Shown: positions 1-10,267, numbered from the stretch's first letter. The stretch is DNA of 51,623 bases from Umezawaea tangerina (GCF_003002815.1 NZ_PVTF01000027.1:1-51623), one strand, 5' to 3'. Notes: a model not told the origin generated them from the letters alone. Numbers and translations: made by a program.

Positions 1-152
1 TGGACAGGTTGCTGCCATACCTGCCGACAACCCGTCCAGCCCACAGGCAGTCCAACAAAACCCCAGCTCAACAGCACCTAACGAAGTCCTACTAGGGCGT
101 GTATCGAAGTCCGTGTTCGCGGTAGCCGGGCCTGACGCGGCCCCTGGGGGCA

Positions 153-199
153 CGGCCGACTGGCCCGCATACAACAGCGGTATGCGGGCCAGTCGGCCG
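153..199. terminator. Perfect 20-bp inverted repeat with 7-nt loop
   Basis: Left arm 153-172 and right arm 180-199 are exact reverse complements, separated by AACAGCG. No run of T follows on either strand, so it is not a classic intrinsic terminator. GC-rich hairpins without a U-tract are common gene ends in actinomycetes, so it may end a gene lying left of the window, or it may be a regulatory hairpin. Bases 1-390 contain no convincing coding frame. Two copies of CGAAGTCC flank a GGGCGTGT motif near 94-117, which resembles the end of an IS5-type element but proves nothing alone. Confidence 0.6.
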
Positions 200-393
200 C
201 ACCGCCAGGAACCACCTCAGGCGCGACTCCCATCGAACGAGACTTCGACGCACGCCCTGGGCCGCGGTTCCCGTTCGAGAGGCCGTCGGTTCACCCGAAG
301 AGCTACCTCCGCCCCGATCCCGTTGCTGTCGACCGGGCCGAGCGGCGACCGTCGCGTCGGCGACCGGCTCGGGGAGGTGGACCGCTGTCCCAC

Positions 394-1368
394 GTGGACG
401 TGCGCGTTGTGCGCCTGGTGGGCACCGGGCTGCTGCGCGCCGTCCTCGCCGCGGGCCTCTCGACGCTCGGGTGGACTTGCGTGCACGAGCCCGCCGGGGT
501 GGCCGAGTGCGCGGCCGTGATCATCCACGACGACGGGACGTCCTCGACCGACGTGGTGGCCGAGTGCGTCGCGCGGGCGCTGCCGACGGTGGTGGTGGGC
601 TCGGTGCGCCGCCCGCACGAGCTCATCGTGGCCGTGCACGCGGGCGCCACCAGCGTGGTCGACCGGGACCTCCCGGTGCCCGACCTCCTCGCCGCGGTCC
701 AGCGCGGGCTCACCACGACCACGCGCTCCACCGAGCTGGTGCGGGAGCTGTGCGAACGCGCCCGGCTGCGCGAGCGGCTCGACCGGCTCACCCCGCGCGA
801 GCGGACCGTGCTCACCGGCCTGGCCGCTGGCCGGGCGGCGGCGGAGATCGCCCGGCAGGAGCGGGTGACCATCGCGACCGCCCGCGCGCACATCCGGTCG
901 ATCCTGCTCAAGCTCGGCGTGTCCTCCCAACTGGCCGCCGCGGCCGCCGGGCGGTCGGGCTGGCGCGAGCTGAACCTCGCCGACCACTCGGCTCCGTGTC
1001 CGACAAACACCCCGCCGCCGGGCTTCGTCCGGCGGTTCCGGCTGCTGTCCGACGACGACTGGTCACCGGTCCGGGGCCTGTTCCCCGCCCGGACCGGCCG
1101 ACCGGGGCGGCCGTTCGCGGACGCGCGGTCGATGGTGGAGGGCGTGCTCTACCGGTACCGGTGCGGGATCGCCTGGCGCGAGGTGCCCGTCGCGTTCGGG
1201 CCGTGGCAGACGATCTGGACCTGGCACCGCCGGATGTCCGCCGACGCCGTCCTGTCCCGGCTGTGCACCGCGGTGGACCCGGCGATGGCACGGGCGCACC
1301 GGCTCGCCGACGGCGTCACGCGCACGGGTGGCGGCTGGGTGGAGCTGCGGTTGTCGGACACGGGGTAG
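394..1368 (+). CDS. LuxR-type response regulator-like protein joined to an IS402/DUF4096 transposase-type domain
   Basis: 324 aa, GTG start with GGAGG at 373-377 (a long spacing, so the start is uncertain). Residues 1-120 look like a degenerate receiver: VIIHDDG sits where the phospho-aspartate strand should be, but the usual GxxGYLxK segment reads GATSVVDRD. Residues 131-188 are a LuxR/GerE helix-turn-helix starting LTPRERTVL. Residues 217-292 match the DUF4096 domain that forms the N-terminal part of many IS5-family transposases, with LSDDDWSPVRGLF, GRPGRPF and CGIAWREVPVAFGPWQTIW. No DDE catalytic half follows. The reading frame is continuous through both parts. It could be a true two-DNA-binding-domain regulator or a regulator fused to an IS remnant; the tail (MARAHRLADG) faintly recalls the next part of such transposases. 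Confidence 0.65.
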   Translation: MDVRVVRLVGTGLLRAVLAAGLSTLGWTCVHEPAGVAECAAVIIHDDGTSSTDVVAECVARALPTVVVGSVRRPHELIVAVHAGATSVVDRDLPVPDLLAAVQRGLTTTTRSTELVRELCERARLRERLDRLTPRERTVLTGLAAGRAAAEIARQERVTIATARAHIRSILLKLGVSSQLAAAAAGRSGWRELNLADHSAPCPTNTPPPGFVRRFRLLSDDDWSPVRGLFPARTGRPGRPFADARSMVEGVLYRYRCGIAWREVPVAFGPWQTIWTWHRRMSADAVLSRLCTAVDPAMARAHRLADGVTRTGGGWVELRLSDTG

Positions 1369-1458
1369 TCGATCGGGACGATGCCGGGCGGGTGCGGAGA
1401 GCCACACACTGGTCCGGCGCGCGCCGCCGACGGCCGCGCCGGACCGGAGGACAGTCCT

Positions 1459-2832
1459 ATGTGGAACACGCTCTACTTGCCCGGAACCACGATCTCGAGC
1501 TGGAACGGGGTCGCGGTGTACGAATACGCGGGCGGCGGCAGGTTCAGGCGGATGACGCACTGGTCGTGGTCGACCTCCTACCACGAGCACTACGAGGTGG
1601 CCAGGCTCGCGACCGGCTCCTGGTGGGTCCCGGTGTCGACCAACCCGCCGGGGTTCTGGGAGCGCCCGACGCTCGTCGTCGGCGTCCCGAGCACGTCGCC
1701 CGAACCCAGGGTCAACCCCAACGGCAGCGAGTACCGGCCGGGCGGGGTCTACTTCTGGGTCCCGGCCGTCCCGCCGCCGTACGTCCCCGGCATCACCACC
1801 AACCGCGTCGACTGCCACCCGCCGTCCGTGCCCCCGAACGAACTGGGGACGGACGTGGGCGCGGCACCCGCGGGCGGGCTCGCGGTGGCGCAGGAGCGCC
1901 TGGCCGCGATCCTGGCCGAGCCGGTGGAGGCCGTCGCCGCGGCGCCCGCCAACGCCTTCCAGGACTCCGACGGCCTGATCTCGTTCGTCAACCTGTCCTC
2001 CGACCTGGTCAACCACAGCGCCGAGTACAAGACCGGCACCGAGGTGTTCGACAAGATCGCGAACTTCTTCTCCACGTTGCGCGTCAAGGTGTTCACCGCC
2101 ATGCAGAACGGCAAGATCACCCCGCTGAAGGGCGACCCGAAGCCCGCGACGCAGTGGGACCTGACGGTCACCCACTACATGCAGTACCTGCTCCAGGAGA
2201 CCGGTGGGCTCACCGACTACGCGATCACCGAGGAGACCTACTCGGAGACCCAGGTGGTGGCCGAGTTCAGCGCGGACTTCGTCAAGCTGCTGTTCGACGC
2301 GGTCACCGTGCCCAGCTCGGTCATCGGCGGCGTGACGGCGTTCATCAGCGGCGTCGGCACGACCCTGCGGACCAGCTGGGACGACCGCGTCCGCACCTAC
2401 TCCGTCGACCTGCTCGGCCAGTGCCACGAGGCGGTCCAGCAGAACTCCGACGGCGCCCCGGACTACCGGTACTTCCCGAAGCTGAAGTACTACCACCTCA
2501 CCGTCGACTCCCAGCAGAGCGAGTTCACCTCGGACTGCGCGACGGTCCGCAAGATCACGTTCAACTTCAGGTACGAGGCCTACGTCACGGCCGTCGCGGC
2601 CGCGGTGCTGGACAAGACCACCGCCGAGTACAAGTCCTTCACCGCGTTCCTCGACAAGGCCCAGGCGGCGAACTACAAGGACGCCCAGAACCAGCTGGAC
2701 ACCGTGCTGGACGGCGGCGTCTCGGCCGACGTGCCGAAGCTGAACGCGTTCGGCGTGGACCTGTCGCACTACCCGCCCGCGCGGGCGGAGCAGGTCGGGC
2801 AGGTGGAGCGCAGGCGCCTGGTGGCCGTGTGA
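1459..2832 (+). CDS. Uncharacterised 457-aa protein, possibly toxin or virulence-factor-like
   Basis: The ATG at 1459 has GGAGG 8 nt upstream; the frame is open further upstream but without a better start. There is no signal peptide. Residues 1-120 are rich in Trp, Tyr and Pro and look like a beta fold. The C-terminal two thirds is mainly helical, with an amphipathic to hydrophobic stretch around VVAEFSADFVKLLFDAV followed by SSVIGGVTAFISGVGTTL, which could insert into a membrane. From memory the C-terminal part (PKLKYYHLTVDSQQS, VRKITFNFRYEAYVT, AQAANYKDAQNQLD) resembles the Erwinia Evf virulence-factor family, but I cannot verify this. It stands alone between the LuxR-like gene and a terminator palindrome; the LuxR-like protein is the obvious candidate regulator. 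Function unknown. Confidence 0.6.
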   Translation: MWNTLYLPGTTISSWNGVAVYEYAGGGRFRRMTHWSWSTSYHEHYEVARLATGSWWVPVSTNPPGFWERPTLVVGVPSTSPEPRVNPNGSEYRPGGVYFWVPAVPPPYVPGITTNRVDCHPPSVPPNELGTDVGAAPAGGLAVAQERLAAILAEPVEAVAAAPANAFQDSDGLISFVNLSSDLVNHSAEYKTGTEVFDKIANFFSTLRVKVFTAMQNGKITPLKGDPKPATQWDLTVTHYMQYLLQETGGLTDYAITEETYSETQVVAEFSADFVKLLFDAVTVPSSVIGGVTAFISGVGTTLRTSWDDRVRTYSVDLLGQCHEAVQQNSDGAPDYRYFPKLKYYHLTVDSQQSEFTSDCATVRKITFNFRYEAYVTAVAAAVLDKTTAEYKSFTAFLDKAQAANYKDAQNQLDTVLDGGVSADVPKLNAFGVDLSHYPPARAEQVGQVERRRLVAV

Positions 2833-2842
2833 CCGGCTGACC

Positions 2843-2874
2843 CTCGTCGGGGCACGGGCCCGTGCCCCGACGAG
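2843..2874. terminator. Perfect 32-nt palindrome, likely terminator
   Basis: Arms 2843-2858 and 2859-2874 are exact reverse complements with no spacer. It lies 10 bp after the stop of the preceding gene. There is no T-run. Most likely it ends the 1459-2832 transcript. The 230 bases that follow hold no convincing gene. Confidence 0.65.
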
Positions 2875-3041
2875 CTGGTCGTGCTGGGCCGGTCGGACAG
2901 GGGGGGCGTTGTCGACACGGCAGCGGTGGAGGGCTTCCGGTGCCGCGCGGCCACGTGACCTGGCTGACACCGGCGACGTACGAGCGCCACCTGTGCGACC
3001 GGCCCACCCCTACCCGACCGGCGGTATCCGGCGGCACACTT

Positions 3042-3077
3042 GTTGCCACGCCCTGGCCACAACGGGTGGTTGGCAAC
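3042..3077. promoter_or_regulatory. Inverted repeat upstream of the metal transporter operon
   Basis: GTTGCCA at 3042-3048 and TGGCAAC at 3071-3077 form a dyad with a 22-base spacer, just before the first gene of the cobalt/nickel uptake operon. Transporters of this class are usually repressed by Ni or Co sensors or by a cobalamin riboswitch; no cobalamin riboswitch is evident here. An operator role is inference only. Confidence 0.25.
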
Positions 3078-3107
3078 TACCGTGACCCCGTGTCCGAAAC
3101 CATCGCA

Positions 3108-3782
3108 ATGCACATGAGCGACGGCCTGCTCAACGCGCCGACGTCGCTGCTGTTCGTCGTGGTCGCGGTCGTGGGGGTCGGGATCGCGCTGGCCAAGGCC
3201 CGCGGCGACTTGGACGACAAGACCGCGCCGATGGCCGGGCTGGTGGCGGCGTTCGTGTTCGCCACCCAGATGCTGAACTTCCCGGTGCTGCCCGGCGTGA
3301 GCGGCCACCTGCTGGGCGGCGCGCTGGCGGCGATCCTGGTCGGGCCGTGGGTCGGCGCGCTGTGCGTGACGATCGTGCTGGTGCTGCAGGCCCTGCTGTT
3401 CGCCGACGGCGGCGTGACCGCGCTCGGCGCGAACGTCACGAACATGGCCCTGATCGGCACGGCGACCGGGTACCTGGTCGCGATGGCGCTGCGTGGGCTG
3501 GCCCGCAGGGGCAAGGGCGGGATCGCGGCGGTGGCGTTCGTGTCCGCGCTGGTCAACACGGTGGTCGCGTCCTGCGGGTTCGTGCTGGAGTACGCGATCG
3601 GCGGCCAGGGCGGGGTGTCGCTGGGCACGGTCGCCGCGGCGATCGTGGGCGTGCACGTGCTGATCGGCATCGGCGAGGGGCTGATCACGGCGGCGACGGT
3701 GACGGCCGTGTCCTCGATCCGCCCCGATCTGGTCTACCTGCTCCGCAGGACCACCCCGCAGAACCTGGAGTTGAGGGCATGA
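3108..3782 (+). CDS. cbiM: ECF cobalt/nickel transporter, substrate-binding membrane subunit
   Basis: 224 aa from ATG 3108. I chose this start because CbiM/NikM proteins begin Met-His and the N-terminal amine and His2 bind the metal; here it gives MHMSDGLL. An in-frame GTG at 3090 would add six residues, and neither start has a clear ribosome site. Several hydrophobic helices cover most of the length, including TSLLFVVVAVVGVGIAL near the N-terminus. The family hallmark GGVTALGANVTNMALIG is present. It is the S-component that captures Co2+ or Ni2+ for uptake. The stop overlaps the ATG of the next gene, so all three transporter genes form one operon. Confidence 0.85.
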   Translation: MHMSDGLLNAPTSLLFVVVAVVGVGIALAKARGDLDDKTAPMAGLVAAFVFATQMLNFPVLPGVSGHLLGGALAAILVGPWVGALCVTIVLVLQALLFADGGVTALGANVTNMALIGTATGYLVAMALRGLARRGKGGIAAVAFVSALVNTVVASCGFVLEYAIGGQGGVSLGTVAAAIVGVHVLIGIGEGLITAATVTAVSSIRPDLVYLLRRTTPQNLELRA

Positions 3783-4066
3783 AGCGGTTCTTCATCGGGT
3801 TCGCGATCGTCTCGCTGGTGCTGGCGGGCTTCGTCTCGTACTTCGCGAACTCCAACCCGGACGGTCTCGACCACGTGACCGAGGTGCACGGCATCGCGGA
3901 GCACGCGAAGGACAGCCCGTTGAGCGGGTCGCTGTTCGCGGACTACGCGGTGGGCGGCGACGACCGGTTCACCGGGGTCGCGGGCGTGCTCGGCGTGGTC
4001 GCCACCCTCGCGCTGGCGGGCGGGCTGTTCTGGTTGCTGCGCAAGCGTTCCCCGCAGGGGAAGTAG
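3779..4066 (+). CDS. PDGLE-domain protein, accessory subunit of the cobalt/nickel transporter
   Basis: 95 aa. There is one transmembrane helix near the N-terminus (FFIGFAIVSLVLAGFVSYF) and another near the C-terminus (VLGVVATLALAGGLFWLLR). Between them lies an extracytoplasmic stretch starting NPDGLDHV, the PDGLE-type motif. PDGLE proteins replace CbiN in many ECF-type Co/Ni importers and are needed for activity of the M subunit. Its start overlaps the cbiM stop in an ATGA, and only 3 bp separate it from the next gene. Confidence 0.8.
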   Translation: MKRFFIGFAIVSLVLAGFVSYFANSNPDGLDHVTEVHGIAEHAKDSPLSGSLFADYAVGGDDRFTGVAGVLGVVATLALAGGLFWLLRKRSPQGK

Positions 4067-4069
4067 GAG

Positions 4070-5512
<1,443 letters not shown>

Positions 5513-5560
5513 CTCGCGACCTGTGGCACCGGGCCGTTCACGCTGGTCCGGCGCGACTGG

Positions 5561-5735
5561 TCACCAGCCGCGGAGCCTGCCGTCCTTCGCGGCTGCGAGG
5601 AACCGGTCCAGGGTCGTCGCCGCGAAGGTGAGGGCGGGGCCGGTGCTCGCGAACGAACGAGCGCGTGCCGCCGGGATCGTGGGCTACCACCCCACCATCG
5701 TGCCCGGTTCGCTGGACGGCGACCTGCCTGCCGAG
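5561..5735 (-). pseudogene. Remnant of a DUF397-domain protein
   Basis: Read leftwards, the end of this stretch encodes LTFAATTLDRFLAAAKDG followed by RLRGW and a stop at 5561-5563, the typical C-terminus of DUF397 proteins. The matching upstream part (YVELGRQVAV) lies in another frame, and there is no start codon or intact frame. DUF397 genes are very common next to XRE regulators in actinomycetes; no such regulator is here. I read this as a decayed copy with at least one frameshift. Confidence 0.5.
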
Positions 5736-5737
5736 TT

Positions 5738-6424
5738 CTACGTAGGGGAGGTCGCCCGGGACGTCCACCGGTCACGTGAGCTCCTGGCCACGACCTGAAC
5801 CCGCACCGGCACCCGAAGCGCCTCCAGCTCACCGCGCGCCCGCTTCGGCGTCAGCACCCGCATCCCCGCCGCCGCGCACCGCCGCACCACCTCCGGCTGC
5901 TCCCGCAACAACCGCAGCCCCCGCCGCACCAGCACCCCCACCGGTTTGCGCGCCTCCACCACGTCGCGCACGAACCGCCGCGCGAACGTCACCCCCGCGT
6001 TCGGCGCCAGCACGATCGCGTCCACCAGCACCCCCGCCTCCCGGCACCCGGCCACCAACCGGTCCGCGAACAGGCCTTCCGCGATGAACGCCGGCGCGTC
6101 CCCCAGCACGACCTCGTGGCACCCGGTCTTGCGGCTCTCGCCGATCGAGTACGTCGGCGCCTCCACCCGTCCGACCCGCGCCAACTCCACCACCGCGGCC
6201 AACGCCGCCCCGGTGTCCCACGACCCCTCCGCGTCCCAGTCCGGCCGCCCGGCGGCGTCACGGGGCAGCAGCGGGTCGTCCTCGTCGAGGTAGAAGTCGT
6301 CCAACCGCAGGACCGGCCAACCCAGGTGGGCGGCGAGATGGGACTTGCCGGAGCCGGAGGGGCCCGCGAGCAACACGGCGCGCGCGTGAACGGGAGATGA
6401 CGGCACGGAACGCCATTCTGGCAC
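5738..6424 (-). CDS. Uridine kinase-like P-loop protein
   Basis: 228 aa. Walker A GPSGSGKS at residues 21-28, then VLRLDDFYLDEDDPLLP, where the Asp-Phe-Tyr motif is that of the uridine kinase/phosphoribulokinase family, then DAEGSWDTG and APTYSIGESRKT. It probably phosphorylates a nucleoside or related small molecule, but the true substrate is not known. The start is weakly supported: GTG 6424 and GTG 6406 are both possible and neither has a clear ribosome site. The last 25 residues (RSSRDRWTSRATSPT) look unlike the family and may come from read-through into the neighbouring DUF397 remnant. Confidence 0.7.
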   Translation of the reverse strand: MPEWRSVPSSPVHARAVLLAGPSGSGKSHLAAHLGWPVLRLDDFYLDEDDPLLPRDAAGRPDWDAEGSWDTGAALAAVVELARVGRVEAPTYSIGESRKTGCHEVVLGDAPAFIAEGLFADRLVAGCREAGVLVDAIVLAPNAGVTFARRFVRDVVEARKPVGVLVRRGLRLLREQPEVVRRCAAAGMRVLTPKRARGELEALRVPVRVQVVARSSRDRWTSRATSPT

Positions 6425-6463
6425 ACCGGACCACGATCAGGGCTGTGACCTGCGCGATCTCCG

Positions 6464-8037
6464 TCAGGGCTTCGGTCCGGTCTCCTTCGGGCGGTTCTTG
6501 ATCCCGATCAGGACCTCCTTGCCGAGGTGCTGCTTGATCAAGTGGATCAGCCTCGGTCCGTCGATCAGCTCGATCCGGTTGTTCTCGGCGGCCTTGGTCC
6601 AGCAGCCCGCGGTGAACCAGGACGTGGTCACCAGGATCCCGCGTCCGGCGCGCTTCTCGTCCATGGCGCCGACCAGCTCGCGGACGTGGCTCACGCCCAC
6701 CACCTTGCTGTAGCGCTTGGCCTGCACGACGCAGAGGCCGCCGACCAGCGGATCCTCGTTGACGATGACCGCGTCGACACCGTCGTCGTTGCTCTGCTGC
6801 GTCGTCCACCCCTTGAGGCCGCTCGCTTCGAACACCTGCTTCACGAGGTGCTCGAAGTTCGTGTACGACATGTCCATGAGGTCCGGACGGGAGTCGAGCA
6901 GCGACACCGCGTCCAAGCCGTCCACGAACGCGTACCTGCTCAGGTCGAAGTCCAGCAGGGGCTTGATCGGTTCCAGCTCGTACGGGTGCGGCGAGACCAG
7001 GGCGTCCAGGTGGCGCAGGCACACGTCGGGCCGCACGTGGGCCAGGTCGATCTCCGCCAGGCTCGTCCGCTCGACCTGGAGGCTGATCAGGCAGGGGAAC
7101 TCCCGTTTGCCGGTCGCGGGGTTGGTGGCCCGCACGTGCCCGTTGAACCCGACGGTCTCCAGCTTCCCATCGGCGTCGAACAGATCGCGCACGTACAGCA
7201 GCGACACCTGGCTGACGACGGACCGGTACAGCTCGCCGATCTCCTTCGCCGGACGGGGGAGGGGGCGTTCCTCGTCCTTGGTCCGCACGTACTGGTACCC
7301 GCGGACCGCAGGAACGACGTCGCGCGGAGGCAGTTCGACGCGGACGACGACCTGCTCGCCGTTGGGGTTGAACGTCACCTCGTTGTGCCGCGGGAACTTC
7401 GCCGGGAGCGGGGTGGCAGCGAGCACGCGGACGAGGTAGTCCTCCACCGCGGACCTGTCCCTGCTCCGCAGGGCCCTGGCCAGCTCGTCGACTCCCCGGT
7501 TGTGCTCGGCCACCTCGTTCTCCAGCCGCCTCCGCTCCTCGTCGTGCTTCCGGCGGAGCTCGACGACCTGTTGCTGTCGAGCGACCTCCTTCGCGTCGTG
7601 GCGCTGGTTGGCCAGCTCGAAGGCAGCCCGCGCCTCGACCAGCCGGGTGTCGTACCGCCCTCGACCGCCGAACAGGCGACCCACCGGGCCGGGCGGTCGT
7701 GGTGCGAACTGCTCCCAGTCCGGCCTGGCTTGTGGACGGGCGAGCTCACCCAGGTCGAGTGCGGGCACGTCGGCCCGCCTGCGCAGCGAGCGGACGTCGA
7801 ACCGGGCCCGCCTGGCGATGCCGCCGGTGAGGATCGACGACAGTTCGGCGACCCGTCCGGAGACCTCGGCCGACTTGCGCTCGACGGCCGCGGCCCGCTT
7901 GGCCAGGTGTCGTTCGCGCTTCGCCTTGTCCTCGGCCTTTCGGTCCGCCTCGACCGCCCGCTGGCGCCTGAGCCGCTCGCGTTCGGCCGCGCGCTGCTGT
8001 CGTTGAACTCCGCCTGCCCGCCACTCCTGGTCGCCAT
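6464..8037 (-). CDS. Mrr-type restriction endonuclease with N-terminal coiled coil; probable one-base frameshift near its start
   Basis: The protein has a highly charged N-terminal coiled coil (RERLRRQRAVEADRKAEDKA), a central region, and a C-terminal Mrr-type nuclease domain (SYTNFEHLVKQVFEASG, DDGVDAVIVNED, VVQAKRYSKVVGVSHVREL) with the D...QxK catalytic pattern. Mrr enzymes cut modified DNA. No partner methylase is nearby. The long open frame has no ATG, GTG or TTG between the rarA start and the nuclease. An ATG at 8037 with AGGGGG seven bases upstream is the natural start, but lies in the other frame. Adding one base next to 8001-8002 gives MATRSGGQAEFNRQQRAAER and joins both frames, and the total length then divides by three. 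Either a sequence error or a real inactivating or phase-variable shift. Confidence 0.72.
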
Positions 8038-8141
8038 CGGTCAGCCCCCTGTTCGCCGCGGAATCGATGCTAACCGTGTTCGACCGAATACCCAGCGTGT
8101 AACTTTCGTCCCTGTCGTACCTCCCCGGTAGGTTCGGGCAC

Positions 8142-9494
8142 GTGGACGAAGGGCTGTTCGACGAGGGTTTGTTCGGGGTCGATCCGGAAGAGCGGCAGGC
8201 GCGCATAGCGGCGAACGCGCCGTTGGCGGTGCGGATGCGGCCGGCGACCCTGGACGAGGTCGTCGGGCAGGACCACCTGTTGGGGCCGGGGGCGCCGTTG
8301 CGGCGGCTTGTCGAGGGGGCGGCGCCGGCCTCGGTGATGCTCTACGGGCCGCCGGGCACGGGCAAGACGACGTTGGCGACGTTGGTGTCGCAGGCGACGG
8401 GGCGGCGGTTCTCGGCGTTGTCGGCGTTGTCCGCGGGGGTCAAAGAGGTGCGGGCGGTGATCGACGAGGCGCGCAAGCGACTGGTGCGGTCGGGGGAGCA
8501 GACCGTGCTGTTCATCGACGAGGTGCACCGGTTCTCGAAGACGCAGCAGGACGCGCTGCTCGGGGCCGTGGAGGACCGGATCGTGCTGCTGGTCGCGGCG
8601 ACGACGGAGAACCCGTACTTCTCGGTGGTGTCGCCGCTGCTGTCCCGGTCGCTCGTCCTGCAGCTCAAGCCGCTGACCGACGAGGCCGTCCGGCAGCTGA
8701 TCCGCCGGGCGGTGTCCGACGAGCGGGGGCTGGGCGGGAAGGTGAGCCTGGCGGAGGACGCGGAGGACCACCTGGTGCGGCTCGCGGGCGGTGACGCGCG
8801 GCGGGCGCTGACGGCGCTGGAGGCGGCGGCGGACTCGGCGGCGCAGGAGAACGACGGCGTGGTCGACCTGCCGCTGCTGGAGGCGACGGTCGACCGGGCG
8901 GCGGTGCGCTACGACCGCGACGGCGACCAGCACTACGACGTGACGAGCGCGTTCATCAAGTCCATCCGCGGGTCCGACGTGGACGCCGCGCTGCACTACC
9001 TGGCCCGGATGATCGAGGCGGGCGAGGACCCGAGGTTCATCGCGCGCCGCCTGGTGATCCACGCCAGCGAGGACATCGGCATGGCGGACCCGATGGCGCT
9101 GCTGGTCGCGACGGCCGCCCAGTCGGCGGTGCAGACGATCGGCATGCCGGAGTGCACGCTCAACCTGGCCCAGGCCGCGATCCACCTGGCGACGGCGCCG
9201 AAGTCGAACGCCGTGACCACCGCGATCGGCGCCGCGATGGCGGACGTCCGCCAGGGCGCGACCGGTGCCGTGCCCGCGCACCTGCGCGACGGCCACTACG
9301 CGGGCGCGGCCAAGCTCGGCAACGCGCAGGGCTACCGCTACCCGCACGACGTGCCCGGCGGCGTGCTCACCCAGCAGTACCCGCCGGACGACCTGGTCGG
9401 CCGCGACTACTACGAGCCGACCCCGCGCGGCGGCGAGCGCGTGCTGTCCGAACGGCTGCCGAAGCTGCGCAGGGTCATCCGCGGCGAGGAGTAA
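8142..9494 (+). CDS. rarA: Replication-associated recombination protein A (AAA+ ATPase)
   Basis: 450 aa, GTG start. Walker [10 protein letters not shown] follows the RarA hallmark [16 protein letters not shown]. Walker B is [17 protein letters not shown] and sensor 1 is [10 protein letters not shown]. The C-terminal half carries the RarA tetramerisation region ([28 protein letters not shown]). It acts at stalled replication forks with the replisome and SSB. It lies a few kilobases upstream of alaS, as in many Actinobacteria. Confidence 0.93.
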   Translation: MDEGLFDEGLFGVDPEERQARIAANAPLAVRMRPATLDEVVGQDHLLGPGAPLRRLVEGAAPASVMLYGPPGTGKTTLATLVSQATGRRFSALSALSAGVKEVRAVIDEARKRLVRSGEQTVLFIDEVHRFSKTQQDALLGAVEDRIVLLVAATTENPYFSVVSPLLSRSLVLQLKPLTDEAVRQLIRRAVSDERGLGGKVSLAEDAEDHLVRLAGGDARRALTALEAAADSAAQENDGVVDLPLLEATVDRAAVRYDRDGDQHYDVTSAFIKSIRGSDVDAALHYLARMIEAGEDPRFIARRLVIHASEDIGMADPMALLVATAAQSAVQTIGMPECTLNLAQAAIHLATAPKSNAVTTAIGAAMADVRQGATGAVPAHLRDGHYAGAAKLGNAQGYRYPHDVPGGVLTQQYPPDDLVGRDYYEPTPRGGERVLSERLPKLRRVIRGEE

Positions 9495-9535
9495 ATCCGG
9501 TGGCCGTTCCCGGGAACCGGTGTCACCGTGGCCCG

Positions 9536-10267
9536 GTGACTCCCGCACCCGTGAACGGCCACGCCCTCCTCGACTTCAACGCCCCTATGTCTGACGCGCG
9601 CGCCTACGAGCTGATCGGCACCCTGCGGCTGGCCGAGCAGAAGATCGTCGACTACGGCTGCGGCTGGGCGGAACTGCTGCTGCGCATGGTCGAGCACGAG
9701 CCGACGGCGCGGGCCGTCGGCGTGGACGGCGACGAGACCGGCATCGCCAGGGGTCGGGCGAACGCGACCTCGCGCGGGCTCGGCAAGAACGTCCGGCTGG
9801 AACTGGCCGACCTCACGACGTGGGAGTCCGAGCCGGTCGACGTGGCCGTGTCCATCGGTTCCAGCCACGCCTGGGGCCACACCCGCGAGACCCTGGCGGC
9901 CATGCACCGGCGGATCCGACCCGGCGGGCAGCTGCTGCTCGGCGACGCGTTCTGGGAGAAGCCGCCGAGCGACGTCCTCCTGGAGCGCTTCGGCGCGAAA
10001 CCCGACGACCACGGCACGATCGGCGAACTCGTCGACCTGGCGATGGCCGCCGGGTTCCGGCTCCTGTCGCTGGCCACGGCCAACCAGGACGAGTGGGACA
10101 GCTTCGAGTCCCGCTGGTGCGCGAGCCGCGAGCGCTGGCTGCTGGAGCACCCCGACCACCCCGAGGCCGCCGCCGTCCGCAAGGTCGTGGACGACCACCG
10201 CGACCTCTGGCTGCACGGCTACCGCGGCTACCTCGGCTTCGCCTACCTGACCCTGGCACGGGCATGA
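9536..10267 (+). CDS. Class I SAM-dependent methyltransferase, unknown substrate
   Basis: 243 aa from GTG 9536; GTG 9551 (VNGHALLDFNAP) is equally possible and neither has a clear ribosome site. Motif I KIVDYGCGWAELLLR, an acidic residue in GVDGDE for the adenosyl ribose, and motif III RPGGQLLLGDAFW are all present. The protein ends DLWLHGYRGYLGFAYLTLAR. It overlaps the following acetyltransferase gene by 4 bp (ATGA), so the methyltransferase and the two GNAT genes probably share a transcript. The substrate cannot be named from sequence. Confidence 0.8.
   Translation: MTPAPVNGHALLDFNAPMSDARAYELIGTLRLAEQKIVDYGCGWAELLLRMVEHEPTARAVGVDGDETGIARGRANATSRGLGKNVRLELADLTTWESEPVDVAVSIGSSHAWGHTRETLAAMHRRIRPGGQLLLGDAFWEKPPSDVLLERFGAKPDDHGTIGELVDLAMAAGFRLLSLATANQDEWDSFESRWCASRERWLLEHPDHPEAAAVRKVVDDHRDLWLHGYRGYLGFAYLTLARA

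Noticed and set aside
471-2840. A 789-codon open frame overlapping the LuxR-like gene and the orphan gene
   Set aside because: It is an Arg-, Gly- and Ala-rich shadow in the wrong frame; the overlapped frames have ribosome sites and recognisable domains.
2875-3089. Cobalamin or NiCo riboswitch before cbiM
   Set aside because: Neither the B12-box-like sequence nor the four-stem NiCo pattern is visible.
6464-8206. Start of the Mrr-like nuclease at ATG 8206
   Set aside because: It would overlap the rarA start by 65 bp, has no ribosome site, and its first 50 residues read like antisense of rarA and its promoter.
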